Origin: Nemertoderma westbladi
Taxonomy: Eukaryota; Xenacoelomorpha; Nemertodermatida; Nemertodermatidae
Length of the DNA: 22,797 bases
Reading direction: 5' to 3'
NCBI GenBank assembly: GCA_032718475.1
Contig: JAUCBJ010006181.1
Location: 1 to 22,797, forward strand
How positions within the stretch are numbered: position 1 is the first letter of the stretch; each line of letters begins with the position of its first letter. The notes under the pieces are model-generated. The model worked only from the letters and a program-made list of their open reading frames with translations, was not told the origin of the DNA and did no database searches. Shown piece after piece: positions 18,301 to 22,797 of the stretch. The translations under genes and the position numbers were made by a program.

Positions 18301-20962
18301 GAAAAATACAAATAAAATCAAACAGCTTAGAGCTCCCAACCAAACAGCTTAGAGCTCCCAACCAAACAGCTTAGAGCTCCCAACCAAACAGCTTAGAGCT
18401 CCCAATCAAACAGCTTAGAGCTCACAATCAAACAGCTTAGAGCTCCCAATCAAACAGCTTAGAGCTCCCACTCAAACAGCTTAGAGCTCCCACTCAAACA
18501 GCTTAGAGCTCCCACTCAAACAGCTTAGAGCTCCCAATCAAACAGCTTAGAGCTCCCACTCAAACAGCTTAGAGCTCCCAATCAAACAGCTTAGAGCTCC
18601 CACTCAAACAGCTTAGAGCTCCCACTCAAACAGCTTAGAGCTCCCACTCAAACAGCTTAGAGCTCCCAATCAAACAGCTTAGAGCTCCCACTCAAACAGC
18701 TTAGAGCTCCCAATCAAACAGCTTAGAGCTCCCACTCAAACAGCTTAGAGCTCCCACTCAAACAGCTTAGAGCTCCCACTCAAACAGCTTAGAGCTCCCA
18801 CTCAAACAGCTTAGAGCTCCCAATCAAACAGCTTAGAGCTCCCACTCAAACAGCTTAGAGCTCCCACTCAAACAGCTTAGAGCTCCCAATCAAACAGCTT
18901 AGAGCTCCCACTCAAACAGCTTAGAGCTCCCACTCAAACAGCTTAGAGCTCCCAATCAAACAGCTTAGAGCTCCCACTCAAACAGCTTAGAGCTCCCACT
19001 CAAACAGCTTAGAGCTCCCAATCAAACAGCTTAGAGCTCCCACTCAAACAGCTTAGAGCTCCCACTCAAACAGCTTAGAGCTCCCACTCAAACAGCTTAG
19101 AGCTCCCAATCAAACAGCTTAGAGCTCCCACTCAAACAGCTTAGAGCTCCCACTCAAACAGCTTAGAGCTCCCAATCAAACAGCTTAGAGCTCCCACTCA
19201 AACAGCTTAGAGCTCCCACTCAAACAGCTTAGAGCTCCCAATCAAACAGCTTAGAGCTCCCACTCAAACAGCTTAGAGCCCCCACTCAAACAGCTTAGAG
19301 CTCCCACTCAAACAGCTTAGAGCTCCCATTCAAACAGCTTAGAGCTCCCACTCAAACAGCTTAGAGCTCCCAATCAAACAGCTTAGAGCTCCCAATCAAA
19401 CAGCTTAGAGCTCCCAATCAAACAGCTTAGAGCTCCCACTCAAACAGCTTAGAGCCCCCACTCAAACAGCTTAGAGCTCCCATTCAAACAGCTTAGAGCT
19501 CCCACTCAAACAGCTTAGAGCTCCCAATCAAACAGCTTAGAGCTCCCAATCAAACAGCTTAGAGCTCCCAACCAAACAGCTTAGAGCTCCCAACCAAACA
19601 GCTTAGAGCTCCCAATCTAACAGCTTAGAGCTCCCAACCAAACAGCTTAGAGCTCCCAACCAAACAGCTTAGAGCTCCCACTCAAACAGCTTAGAGCTCC
19701 CAATCAAACAGCTTAGAGCTCACAACCAAACAGCTTAGAGCTCCCAACCAAACAGCTTAGAGCTCCCAACCAAACAGCTTAGAGCTCCCACTCAAACAGC
19801 TTAGAGCTCCCACTCAAACAGCTTAGAGCTCCCACTCAAACAGCTTAGAGCTCCCAACCAAACAGCTTAGAGCTCCCAATCAAACAGCTTAGAGCTCCCA
19901 CTCAAACAGCTTAGAGCTCCCACTCAAACAGCTTAGAGCTCCCAACCAAACAGCTTAGAGCTCCCAACCAAACAGCTTAGAGCTCCCAACCAAACAGCTT
20001 AGAGCTCCCAATCAAACAGCTTAGAGCTCCCAACCAAACAGCTTAGAGCTCCCAACCAAACAGCTTAGAGCTCCCACTCAAACAGCTTAGAGCTCCCAAC
20101 CAAACAGCTTAGAGCTCCCAACCAAACAGCTTAGAGCTCCCAATCAAACAGCTTAGAGCTCCCAATCAAACAGCTTAGAGCTCCCAACCAAACAGCTTAG
20201 AGCTCCCAACCAAACAGCTTAGAGCTCCCACTCAAACAGCTTAGAGCTCCCACTCAAACAGCTTAGAGCTCCCACTCAAACAGCTTAGAGCTCCCAACCA
20301 AACAGCTTAGAGCTCCCAATCAAACAGCTTAGAGCTCCCACTCAAACAGCTTAGAGCTCCCACTCAAACAGCTTAGAGCTCCCAACCAAACAGCTTAGAG
20401 CTCCCAACCAAACAGCTTAGAGCTCCCACTCAAACCGCTTAGAGCTCCCAACCAAACAGCTTAGAGCTCCCAATCGTGGACCAATAACTTCCGTCTGTCT
20501 CATTTATTTATAACATATTTTTTATAATATTGTTACCTCTCGGCCTTTGGCCTTTACCAATGAATTTTTAAGATAATGTACTTTTACGATGAACTAACAG
20601 GTCTGACATCATCGATGCGTCTCTGTGATAGGTTAATTGATTCTTTTAATGTGTTCCAATTGGTAGATATTAGTCGAATCTCAGCTTCTATATTTTTCCC
20701 AAGAATTTCAGCTTGTTCTTCAGGAATTTCTACTGAATCTAAAAATACAGACGGAAAGAGAGATTTATCAATCCATCCAAATGATAAATCCATTGAAGTT
20801 GTCTGCCTTTTTCTCTTTAATTTATTTCTTCATAACAGAAAGTGAAAGTGTTTAAGTTCTACTTACCAGCAGGGCGTAGGGGGGGGGGGGGCACTCCTCC
20901 ACACCGCTCCCAAAGTCTCACCACATAGACAATGGGGTCAGCCATGAGGTGAGGGAAAAAAG
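60..20962 (-). CDS. DMD: Dystrophin/utrophin-family gene, 3' half, 14 exons (join of the exons listed separately)
   Basis: Dystrophin links cortical actin to the dystroglycan complex under the plasma membrane. Conceptual splicing of the minus strand gives, in order, the end of the spectrin-repeat rod, a WW domain ([19 protein letters not shown]), the EF-hand-like region ending in [16 protein letters not shown], the ZZ zinc finger (KHQAKCNIC then [20 protein letters not shown]), the conserved TSGEDVRDF segment, and the C-terminal coiled coil ([10 protein letters not shown]). These match human dystrophin as I remember it, in the same order, and exon phases agree at every junction. Invertebrates usually have one gene for the vertebrate dystrophin/utrophin/DRP2 group, so this is probably the orthologue of all three. 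The last exons lie beyond the left edge and the upstream rod and actin-binding exons beyond the right. Several introns are almost entirely minisatellite, and one holds two other genes. Family assignment is near certain; exact splice sites are predictions. Confidence 0.95.
352..549. other. Intron between the last two dystrophin exons seen
   Basis: This 198-bp AT-rich intron has clear donor (GTAGGT) and acceptor (CTTTTAG) ends. No further structure was seen. Confidence 0.7.
550..726 (-). CDS. DMD: Dystrophin exon, linker before the C-terminal coiled coil
   Basis: This 177-nt exon has acceptor GATTGTAG and donor GTAGGT, with phase 2 before and after. It encodes [20 protein letters not shown], a Ser-rich stretch, then [15 protein letters not shown]. 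It corresponds to human SRLAEMENSNGS...LADLEEENR. Confidence 0.9.
727..1074. other. AT-rich intron sequence
   Basis: This is the 3' part of the intron upstream of the exon at 726, AT-rich especially at 780-960. No open frame, RNA gene or element recognised. Confidence 0.6.
1075..1270. repeat. 4 x 49-bp tandem repeat in intron
   Basis: Four copies, nearly identical, each with ACACACATAAACACATAC, TGTACATGATTGGTCGC and ACTATATAG. They lie between the probable cassette exon and the exon at 726. The unit contains the palindrome TGTACA. No coding or splice-site relation is seen. Confidence 0.93.
1441..1638 (-). CDS. DMD: Probable cassette exon of the dystrophin gene (198 nt, phase 2 at both ends)
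   Basis: The minus strand is open for 65 full codons between a CCACAG acceptor and a GTTAGTAG donor. One base at the start and two at the end fit the phase-2 splice on either side exactly. Inclusion gives [17 protein letters not shown]...[13 protein letters not shown]; skipping gives ILANR-LAEVDN, the human-like arrangement (HYASRLAEMEN). The encoded segment is acidic ([19 protein letters not shown]) and matches nothing I recognise. Vertebrate dystrophin is known for alternative splicing in this post-ZZ region. The call rests on splice sites, phase and openness, with no homology; the pyrimidine tract is weak. Confidence 0.6.
1690..1695 (-). terminator. Candidate poly(A) signal for the D-serine dehydratase gene
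   Basis: The minus strand reads AATAAA here, about 180 bases after the stop codon, in GACATAAATAAATATG. No other canonical signal was noted between the stop and the probable dystrophin exon at 1638. This is motif-only support. Confidence 0.35.
1829..1893. repeat. Short direct duplication spanning the D-serine dehydratase stop codon
   Basis: About 26 bases at 1868-1893, covering the last codons and stop, recur at 1829-1854 with a few differences (minus strand AAAGGATGG-TAG-ATGGCGC versus AAAGGATGG-CAG-ATAGCGC). The offset is 39 bases. In the downstream copy the position of the stop reads CAG. Confidence 0.6.
1875..2987 (-). CDS. DSD: D-serine dehydratase-type PLP enzyme (intronless, nested in a dystrophin intron)
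   Basis: Eukaryotic D-serine dehydratase (alanine-racemase fold, related to D-threonine aldolase) converts D-serine to pyruvate and ammonia using PLP and zinc. This 370-residue single-exon reading frame has the family length. RPHVKTHKT around residues 40-48 holds the PLP lysine, by position Lys44. Other family blocks are [10 protein letters not shown] (135-144), YAHCGNSY (171-178), the phosphate-binding SMGSTPSTG (212-220) and [11 protein letters not shown] (232-242). YHSCAT supplies His341 and Cys343, equivalent to the zinc pair His-X-Cys of chicken D-serine dehydratase. That zinc pair favours D-serine dehydratase or D-threonine aldolase over a racemase. The start is the first ATG of the frame and aligns with the family N-terminus. 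The gene lies on the same strand as dystrophin, between the 7847 and 1638 exons. The absence of introns suggests an old retrocopy, but no poly(A) remnant or flanking duplication was seen. All key residues are present. Substrate choice is inferred. Confidence 0.93.
   Translation of the reverse strand: MNLKVISDLPTPCFIVDRKVAEANCTRMREFCENLGVKLRPHVKTHKTLEGALLQTNGRPFCVVVSTLPEAEMLIDGGFQDICYAYPLSPDKLERCASLLSRINTFHITVSNSFIVEKLANFSLPAGKKWSVYIKVDCGYHRSGIPWDDPAMVDLAESVHRSRNAIFRGLYAHCGNSYTDPNVVGVTESTSSRLLRVAKAIRGRGLPVETVSMGSTPSTGVGDAHAMSAVDELHPGNYIFYDVQQLRIGSCRVEDIAGKVLTRVVAHSRVGNHVAVDCGWTGLTRDGHGLLPTGYAVVLGYPNLKLAYMTQEIGLITTVDGTDLDFSEFPIGCLLKLLPYHSCATASVYPLYYVHEGAEVVEQWIPCKGW
3268..3460 (+). repeat. G-run tract with quadruplex potential
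   Basis: About 190 bases of the plus strand are dominated by runs of 3 to 12 G separated by short A/T-containing spacers, with repeats of TATGGTGGAAGG. Many sets of four G-runs with short loops fit the usual G-quadruplex pattern. It lies about 280-470 bp upstream of the start of the D-serine dehydratase gene; the G-rich strand is that gene's template strand. Confidence 0.85.
4303..4365 (+). promoter_or_regulatory. Promoter-like motif cluster (CRE, CCAAT, TTAAA)
   Basis: The plus strand carries the full cAMP-response palindrome TGACGTCA at 4303-4310, a CCAAT box (GCCAATCAC) at 4322-4330 and ACTTAAACC near 4363, in promoter-like order and spacing, followed by an AATAAA about 40 bases on. No gene follows on the plus strand. 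It could be a solo LTR or a bidirectional promoter. Motifs only. Confidence 0.3.
5411..5562. repeat. Small inverted and direct repeats
   Basis: GCCAGCTTTCAACT at 5443-5456 is the inverted match (13 of 14) of AGTTGAAAGCCGGC at 5549-5562. GTCAGGGCCAG occurs twice 26 bases apart (5412 and 5438). GAAAGTTGA recurs near 5713. This could be a degraded inverted-repeat element. It lies just downstream of the channel stop codon. Confidence 0.45.
5841..7430 (-). CDS. Cys-loop ligand-gated ion channel subunit, nicotinic-receptor-like, non-alpha (intronless, nested)
   Basis: The 529-residue single-exon product has a signal peptide (about 1-24) and an extracellular ligand-binding domain with [10 protein letters not shown] (112-121). 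The Cys-loop is Cys154-X13-Cys168 (FPFDEQVC). TM1 is about 236-260, TM2 266-289, TM3 300-322 and TM4 466-490, with a basic cytoplasmic loop of about 140 residues between TM3 and TM4. Asn97 and Asn215 are possible glycosylation sites. Loop C reads [15 protein letters not shown], so the vicinal Cys pair of nicotinic alpha subunits is absent and it should be a non-alpha or orphan subunit. The pore helix is odd: His at -1', Glu268 at 2', Lys272 at 6' and Val275 at 9', in place of the usual Glu, Thr/Ser, Ser and Leu. Ion selectivity therefore cannot be assumed. It lies on dystrophin's strand within its intron. Single-exon structure suggests a retrocopy origin, but the frame is intact. Confidence 0.93.
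   Translation of the reverse strand: MTSLSVIPVLFLLMSVVIDLGVDAFKAETELYNYLIRDRGYHKISRPVNEKRKPVCVTIKIGLYSLDHMVEKDQMVKLTLWKLQNWKDEYLTWNPFNFSKIQSIDFSPGQIWAPDTFLFNNALGLVNDLNRAKITVDYRGRVAWTSFEIATASCPMNVLQFPFDEQVCELRYGSWSYDANMLYYVANNLDFPVSREHGEWKLESVDYKHYIVAYNESGKYNKYSQVVFSLTFKRQSLFYLIILVIPCLIVSSIAILIFYLPSSDHKMELSIKVLVTLVMTSILIFQTIPESSNQVPIFGDYLLFTLGVVTIASIVTVVVLHVHYWNQNLGTMSRLVRWLFLLKLPKLLGISDPEPYYNILLQKQKRRGEVSQRVLLEQARHSIACDGMARSDGIEWLQLRKTRRRSPVVSNLAATVSVEQCQKEKKKIVSTKGMNVLTAACQYIESYYRGEFQTKLTQNDFHYLALVLDRIFLIIFVVIIVPGTVYILFYSPKMSYANQASTISPRIFSPNDPLLTDSPCLNKDPYFMG
7427..7441 (-). promoter_or_regulatory. Possible 4-codon upstream ORF overlapping the channel start codon
   Basis: An ATG 11 bases before the predicted start reads ATG AAC AAA CAA TGA, and its TGA overlaps the channel ATG as ATGA. 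If the mRNA includes it, initiation at the channel ATG would need leaky scanning or termination-reinitiation. The transcription start is unknown. The channel start context ACAAACAATGA is reasonable. Confidence 0.4.
7442..7846. other. Upstream flank of the channel gene within the dystrophin intron
   Basis: About 400 bp between the channel start and the dystrophin exon at 7847 should hold the channel promoter unless it is made from the dystrophin transcript. It is AT-rich, with a short GGT triplet run near 7577. No convincing TATA box or other signal. Confidence 0.4.
7847..8061 (-). CDS. DMD: Dystrophin exon, conserved post-ZZ segment
   Basis: This 215-nt exon has acceptor TTGCTTTTAG and donor GTGAGTTT. 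It starts in phase 0 and ends in phase 2. It encodes [20 protein letters not shown], then [20 protein letters not shown], then a divergent linker ending HSRLQILAN. It matches human [20 protein letters not shown] and KHPRMGYLPVQTVLEGD. A branch-point-like CTAAC precedes the acceptor. The upstream intron is nearly all minisatellite; only about 90 bp of ordinary intron remains before this exon. Confidence 0.97.
8154..14202 (-). repeat. About 155 x 39-bp minisatellite built on a dystrophin 5' splice site
   Basis: On the sense (minus) strand each unit is CACCCAATGCAGGAATAC, then TGCACCACT, then GTGAGTGAGCCA. The first unit is partly exonic: its first 27 bases (14176-14202) encode HPMQEYCTT of the ZZ region and its last 12 are the true donor. 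The remaining units fill nearly the whole 6.1-kb intron, stopping about 90 bp short of the next exon at 8061. The main variant replaces ACCCAATGCAG with CCGTCTATACAG. Donor variants are GTGAATGAG, GTGTGTGAG and ATGAGTGAG (GT lost). Units are 39 bp with few indels; a 5-base insertion recurs near 9093, 9215 and 13477. Because 39 is divisible by 3, long open frames appear in every sense; none is a separate gene. Confidence 0.97.
14176..14315 (-). CDS. DMD: Dystrophin exon, core of ZZ zinc finger; donor is unit 1 of a 39-bp array
   Basis: This 140-nt exon has acceptor TTAATTTTAG and donor GTGAGTGAG at 14167-14175, and ends in phase 0. It encodes [20 protein letters not shown], then [15 protein letters not shown], then [11 protein letters not shown]. 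The next exon starts [10 protein letters not shown], giving [15 protein letters not shown] (human [15 protein letters not shown]). The last 27 exon bases plus 12 intron bases form the first unit of the array at 8154-14202. The exon frame stays open past the donor for 177 codons, until a TAA at 13642-13644. Confidence 0.97.
14418..14873. mobile_element. Fold-back (long inverted repeat) element in dystrophin intron
   Basis: Two imperfect inverted arms, about 14419-14551 and 14712-14873, flank a 160-bp centre. Outer ends match 22 of 24 (ATTATAACGTTTTGTTGGGC against the reverse complement of the right edge). Inner blocks such as AGTATTTCCAGGTCTATC are identical in inverted orientation. The right arm holds about 35 extra bases. 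Both edges carry TTATAA, which may be a target duplication or part of the repeat. No coding capacity, so it is non-autonomous. It sits between the 14315 exon and the 33-bp array. Confidence 0.75.
14761..14826 (+). pseudogene. tRNA-like (SINE-type) sequence in the right arm
   Basis: TAGCTGAATGG at 14765-14775 fits the pol III A-box consensus exactly. AGTTAGATCCC at 14810-14820 is a degraded B box (consensus GGTTCGANNCC) at tRNA-like spacing. The left arm holds a more degraded inverted copy (GTTAAAGCG...CCGGAGGTCACCAG on the minus strand). No clean cloverleaf can be drawn, so this is a tRNA-derived repeat, not a working tRNA. Confidence 0.5.
14936..16123 (-). repeat. About 35 x 33-bp minisatellite built on a second dystrophin 5' splice site
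   Basis: On the sense (minus) strand each unit is CAAACACCAAGCAAAGTG then CAATATAT then GTGAGTG. The first 26 bases of unit 1 (16098-16123) are the end of the exon coding [16 protein letters not shown] is the true donor. Units are more variable than in the 39-bp array: donors include GTGAATG, GTGAGCG, GTGACTG and GTGTGTG, and common inner variants are CATAGTGC, CATTATAT and CAATCAAAG. Partial units occur near 15120 and 15330. The distal edge (14936-15000) is the most degraded, as expected for the oldest copies. Confidence 0.95.
16098..16236 (-). CDS. DMD: Dystrophin exon, start of ZZ zinc finger; donor is unit 1 of a 33-bp array
   Basis: This 139-nt exon is phase 0 to phase 1. The acceptor is TTATTGTAG and the donor GTGAGTGC at 16090-16097. 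It encodes [20 protein letters not shown] and [14 protein letters not shown], with the last Cys split across the intron. This matches human LDWMRLEPQSMVWLPVLHR and [14 protein letters not shown]. The last 26 exon bases plus GTGAGTG form the first unit of the array at 14936-16123. Reading past the donor in exon frame meets a TAG after six further codons, so intron retention would truncate the protein inside the ZZ finger. Confidence 0.97.
16351..16508 (-). CDS. DMD: Dystrophin exon, EF-hand region to ZZ linker
   Basis: This 158-nt exon has acceptor TTCTTTAG and donor GTTAGT and ends in phase 0. It encodes [20 protein letters not shown], then [19 protein letters not shown], then [13 protein letters not shown]. 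The [15 protein letters not shown] block is one of the most conserved stretches of the dystrophin family and fixes the identification. Confidence 0.97.
16707..16792 (-). CDS. DMD: Dystrophin exon, EF-hand-like region 2
   Basis: This 86-nt exon has acceptor ATGTTGCAG and donor GTAAGT. It encodes [18 protein letters not shown] then [10 protein letters not shown], matching human GRTGRIRVLSFKTGIISL and [10 protein letters not shown]. Confidence 0.95.
16901..17108 (-). CDS. DMD: Dystrophin exon, EF-hand-like region 1
   Basis: This 208-nt exon has acceptor CTTTTCCAG and donor GTTAGT. It encodes [13 protein letters not shown], then [16 protein letters not shown], then [13 protein letters not shown]. 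It is colinear with human LDLLSLSAACDALD, DILQIINCLTTIY and CLNWLLNVYD, though divergent in the middle, with several extra residues between the conserved ends. Confidence 0.92.
17277..17413 (-). CDS. DMD: Dystrophin exon, rest of WW domain and start of EF-hand region
   Basis: This 137-nt exon has acceptor GTTCCAG and donor GTTAGT. It completes [15 protein letters not shown] (the second WW-domain Trp) and continues with [20 protein letters not shown], nearly identical to human [18 protein letters not shown]. The WW domain with the EF and ZZ modules forms the beta-dystroglycan binding surface in vertebrates. Confidence 0.95.
17544..17821 (-). CDS. DMD: Dystrophin exon, last spectrin helices and start of WW domain
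   Basis: This 278-nt exon starts in phase 0 after ATTACAG and ends in phase 2 before GTGAGTAA. It encodes [18 protein letters not shown], then [18 protein letters not shown], then [16 protein letters not shown] with the first conserved WW-domain Trp. It matches human IAPLKEN, GIQLSPYN and GPWERAISPNKVPYYI. The donor starts GTGAGTA and carries no array. Confidence 0.94.
18156..18290 (-). CDS. DMD: Dystrophin exon, last spectrin-repeat region
   Basis: This 135-nt exon is phase 0 at both ends (45 codons). The acceptor is GTTTTTAG and the donor GTTGGA, which is the weakest donor in the gene here. It encodes [11 protein letters not shown] through [13 protein letters not shown] to HADTVK, colinear with human QELQEATDEL...GSWQPVGDLL...EKVK. 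Its upstream intron is almost wholly a 22-bp minisatellite that stops about 28 bp from this acceptor. Confidence 0.88.
18319..20475. repeat. About 98 x 22-bp minisatellite filling a dystrophin intron
   Basis: The plus-strand unit is CAAACAGCTTAGAGCTCCCA plus two variable bases (AC, AT or CT). The total of about 2157 bp equals 98 units with no visible length change. Each unit contains the palindrome GAGCTC. Variant order is structured: AC units dominate at the edges and CT/AT units in the centre. It occupies most of the 2308-bp intron between exons at 20599 and 18290. Neither flanking exon sequence nor either splice site is part of the unit. Confidence 0.97.
20599..20738 (-). CDS. DMD: Dystrophin exon, last spectrin-repeat region
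   Basis: This 140-nt exon has acceptor TTTTTAG and donor GTTAGT. It enters with 2 bases and leaves in phase 0. It encodes [13 protein letters not shown] and [13 protein letters not shown] then [10 protein letters not shown]. The Trp-centred helix and RRID match the human segment ending NTEWEKLN...WQRKID, with the same spacing into the next exon. Confidence 0.87.
20867..20962 (-). CDS. DMD: Dystrophin exon, end of rod (first exon seen; 3' splice site uncertain)
   Basis: The donor GTAAGT lies at 20861-20866. The frame ending phase 1 reads [15 protein letters not shown], then a proline run coded by 13 consecutive C, then LRPA, and joins the next exon as DSVEIPEEQ. This resembles the human stretch from EPVIM to PPEER. 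The acceptor is unclear: AG candidates give upper ends of 20973, 20962 or 20916, and a pyrimidine tract lies inside the longer versions. The exon is supported mainly by its donor and phase. Confidence 0.55.
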
Positions 20963-20975
20963 CTTTATATTTACT

Positions 20976-22797
20976 AACTATTTACTGTTTAAATTATATT
21001 AATATAGTAATAACTATATTAATAGTTAACATACTTTAAGGTAGTACTGTGTCAAGAACGGTTATGAATTGATTATATTATTTACTGCAATTTATCAGCC
21101 ATTATTAGATTATTGCTCTACCATTTAAGGGTTGTTAGGGCAACGGATATTCAATAATAAGTTAACAATAAATTTAAGAAAGTTTTGGATAAAGAAGGGT
21201 CCATGCAAGCATTAAAGGTATAGGCGAGTCAATCTAGCCGAAAAGGGGGTAAACCAATAACAAAATCGCAATTTATCCAAACCAATTTTTTTTATTCTAC
21301 ATTACCTATATTTTACCCCCAAAAAGTCTATAAAAATATATTATGCGGATCACTTTCAATTTCCGGTTTCCAACATGGATTTTACATAGCAACAAGGGGT
21401 CTATTGGTGGGATTTTCTCCAAATTTGGTACAGACAATCTTTACTCTAATGACTATCGATTGACTGAAGTATGCACTTCTAGATAGTTACCAGTTTAGTT
21501 TCCAGAGCAACGGAAATTTGTCTAATCATTTAAGGGGGGGTACACCATTTTTGGACAACTCTTCGATTTATCATTCTCAGCGTTTCAAAATTGTTTGGTT
21601 TTGGCTAAAATTTGGCATATAGGTGCCTAAGATGCTATTCTACATGACAGGTCAGAAAAAATTTTTTTCTTTGCAATTTAATATTTGTTAATACTAGTTA
21701 ACAATAAAAAAAACTTGGTTGCGCTTAAAACCCTAAGGCTTTTACACTTTTGAATCTAATCACATGAAAGTTTTTTTATATGATAGACCAAAGATGGGGC
21801 AACATAACTATCAGGCGAAATTTTGTGAAAATAATTCTGCACCGCCAGGTGGCGCTGCAAATTTATACTAATTTTTAGGTTTGTTATAAATAGTATTAAA
21901 TTTTATTAACAAAAATTTCGAAAAGTTGTCTGATACTTTTATGCAGGGTGGCTATTTAGACACCCACAGAAAGTTTCAGACTAATTACTCAAAAATTGTA
22001 GAAGTAGTAGGGCTTTGAAGTTGACAATTTCATAAAAAAAATATTTCGAGATAATCGACCTTTCATTATACATAGTAATAGTAATTTCAATTGGAATCCC
22101 TAAATGGAAATTGTTATAACTTGAAAACTAAAAGAGCTATTAAATAGCGGTTTTCAGATTTGGAAACACCAGTCAATGGTACATTATAATAGACCATAAA
22201 AAAATTTCGACATATTTTCGACCAAAATGGTGTACCCCTTAACCATATTTAATACCAATTTTACTGGTACAATACCGGGAGCTTATTTACACAACTTCTC
22301 TACTAAACGGGTGGATGTAACCTCGCCCATCGGATTTATCGACCTCAAAAACCCTTATCCCAAAAAATAGATTTGTTATATTATAAACTATAGTGGTTTT
22401 TAAACTAAAACAAATATATTAATTACACCTAAAATCAAGCAATCACAATTTAATTATGTGAAAAATCTTCGCTAACATTAATTGAAATTATGAAATTTCC
22501 TTGCAGTGGAGTTGTATAATTTTTTTACATCAGTTTCCTTAATATATCGTGAAGTTTTTGATATATTTACAATTTGATGCGACTTCTAGTTTCCGAGATA
22601 TTACAACTAATGAGTAACACGCCGATGTAAATATTACTCATTTCCAATTGAATCACTGTGAAATTAATTAAATTATTCTGGAACATAACCAATTTGCTAC
22701 TTACACTTCCCTAATGTTCCTTTTGTTGGGCATGTATTATGTAAATTTACGCTGAATTTCCATGAATAAACATAATATGATCCGCAAAATAAAAATT
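20976..22797. other. Right flank, probably upstream dystrophin intron, AT-rich with repeat remnants
   Basis: No further dystrophin exon could be found on the minus strand. The stretch is AT-rich with several short inverted repeats (GGGGGTAAA near 21245 against TTTACCCCC near 21312; GCGGATCA near 21344 against TGATCCGC near 22780) and one better-defined element described separately. Confidence 0.5.
21530..22242. mobile_element. TTAA-flanked inverted-repeat element, non-autonomous (candidate)
   Basis: TTAA at 21530-21533 is followed by GGGGGGGTACACCATTTTTG. At the other end CCAAAATGGTGTACCCC is followed by TTAA at 22239-22242. The 705-bp interior has no coding capacity. TTAA duplications are typical of piggyBac-type transposons, but the terminal repeat is only about 16-18 bases and imperfect, so the superfamily is a guess. 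Confidence 0.5.

Noticed and set aside
18319-20475. 22-bp array as a fourth donor-derived repeat
   Set aside because: The unit contains no sequence from either adjacent exon and no GTGAGT/GTTAGT donor. It ends about 28 bp from the acceptor and over 120 bp from the donor.

Overview
The window reads as invertebrate animal nuclear DNA. It has canonical GT-AG introns, AT-rich introns, dispersed-element remnants and several very large minisatellites. The species cannot be fixed from the sequence. Dystrophin divergence from vertebrates and the compact introns would suit a tunicate, cephalochordate or other marine invertebrate, but this is only inference.

The backbone is the 3' half of one minus-strand gene, a dystrophin/utrophin-family gene, read from high to low coordinates. 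I placed 14 exons by hand from splice sites, phase continuity and remembered similarity to human dystrophin. In transcript order they are: last spectrin-repeat region (about 20962-20867, 20738-20599, 18290-18156, 17821-17544), WW domain (17544-17413), EF-hand region (17413-16351), ZZ zinc finger (16236-16098 and 14315-14176), conserved post-ZZ segment (8061-7847), a probable cassette exon (1638-1441), and the C-terminal linker and dystrobrevin-binding coiled coil (726-550, 351-60). The gene runs off the left edge and probably off the right. All 13 junctions keep phase.

Two intronless minus-strand genes sit inside the 7.1-kb intron between 7847 and 726: a Cys-loop (nicotinic-receptor-like) channel subunit (7430-5841) and a D-serine dehydratase-type PLP enzyme (2987-1875).

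The standout feature is a set of tandem arrays that start on 5' splice sites of the dystrophin gene. At three exon ends (14176, 16098 and 60) the last 26-45 bases of the exon, plus the first 7-12 bases of the intron including the GT, are repeated into the intron. These are about 155 copies of 39 bp (8154-14202), about 35 copies of 33 bp (14936-16123), and at least 2 copies of 52 bp (1-104, running out of the window). Nearly every unit therefore carries a splice donor. All three host donors begin GTGAGTG; none of the other eleven donors in the window does, and none of those has an array. A fourth array (18319-20475, about 98 x 22 bp) fills another dystrophin intron but is not built on a splice site.

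The remaining intronic DNA holds a 4 x 49-bp repeat, a G-run tract, a fold-back element with tRNA-like sequence, a TTAA-flanked inverted-repeat element and other low-confidence repeat remnants.
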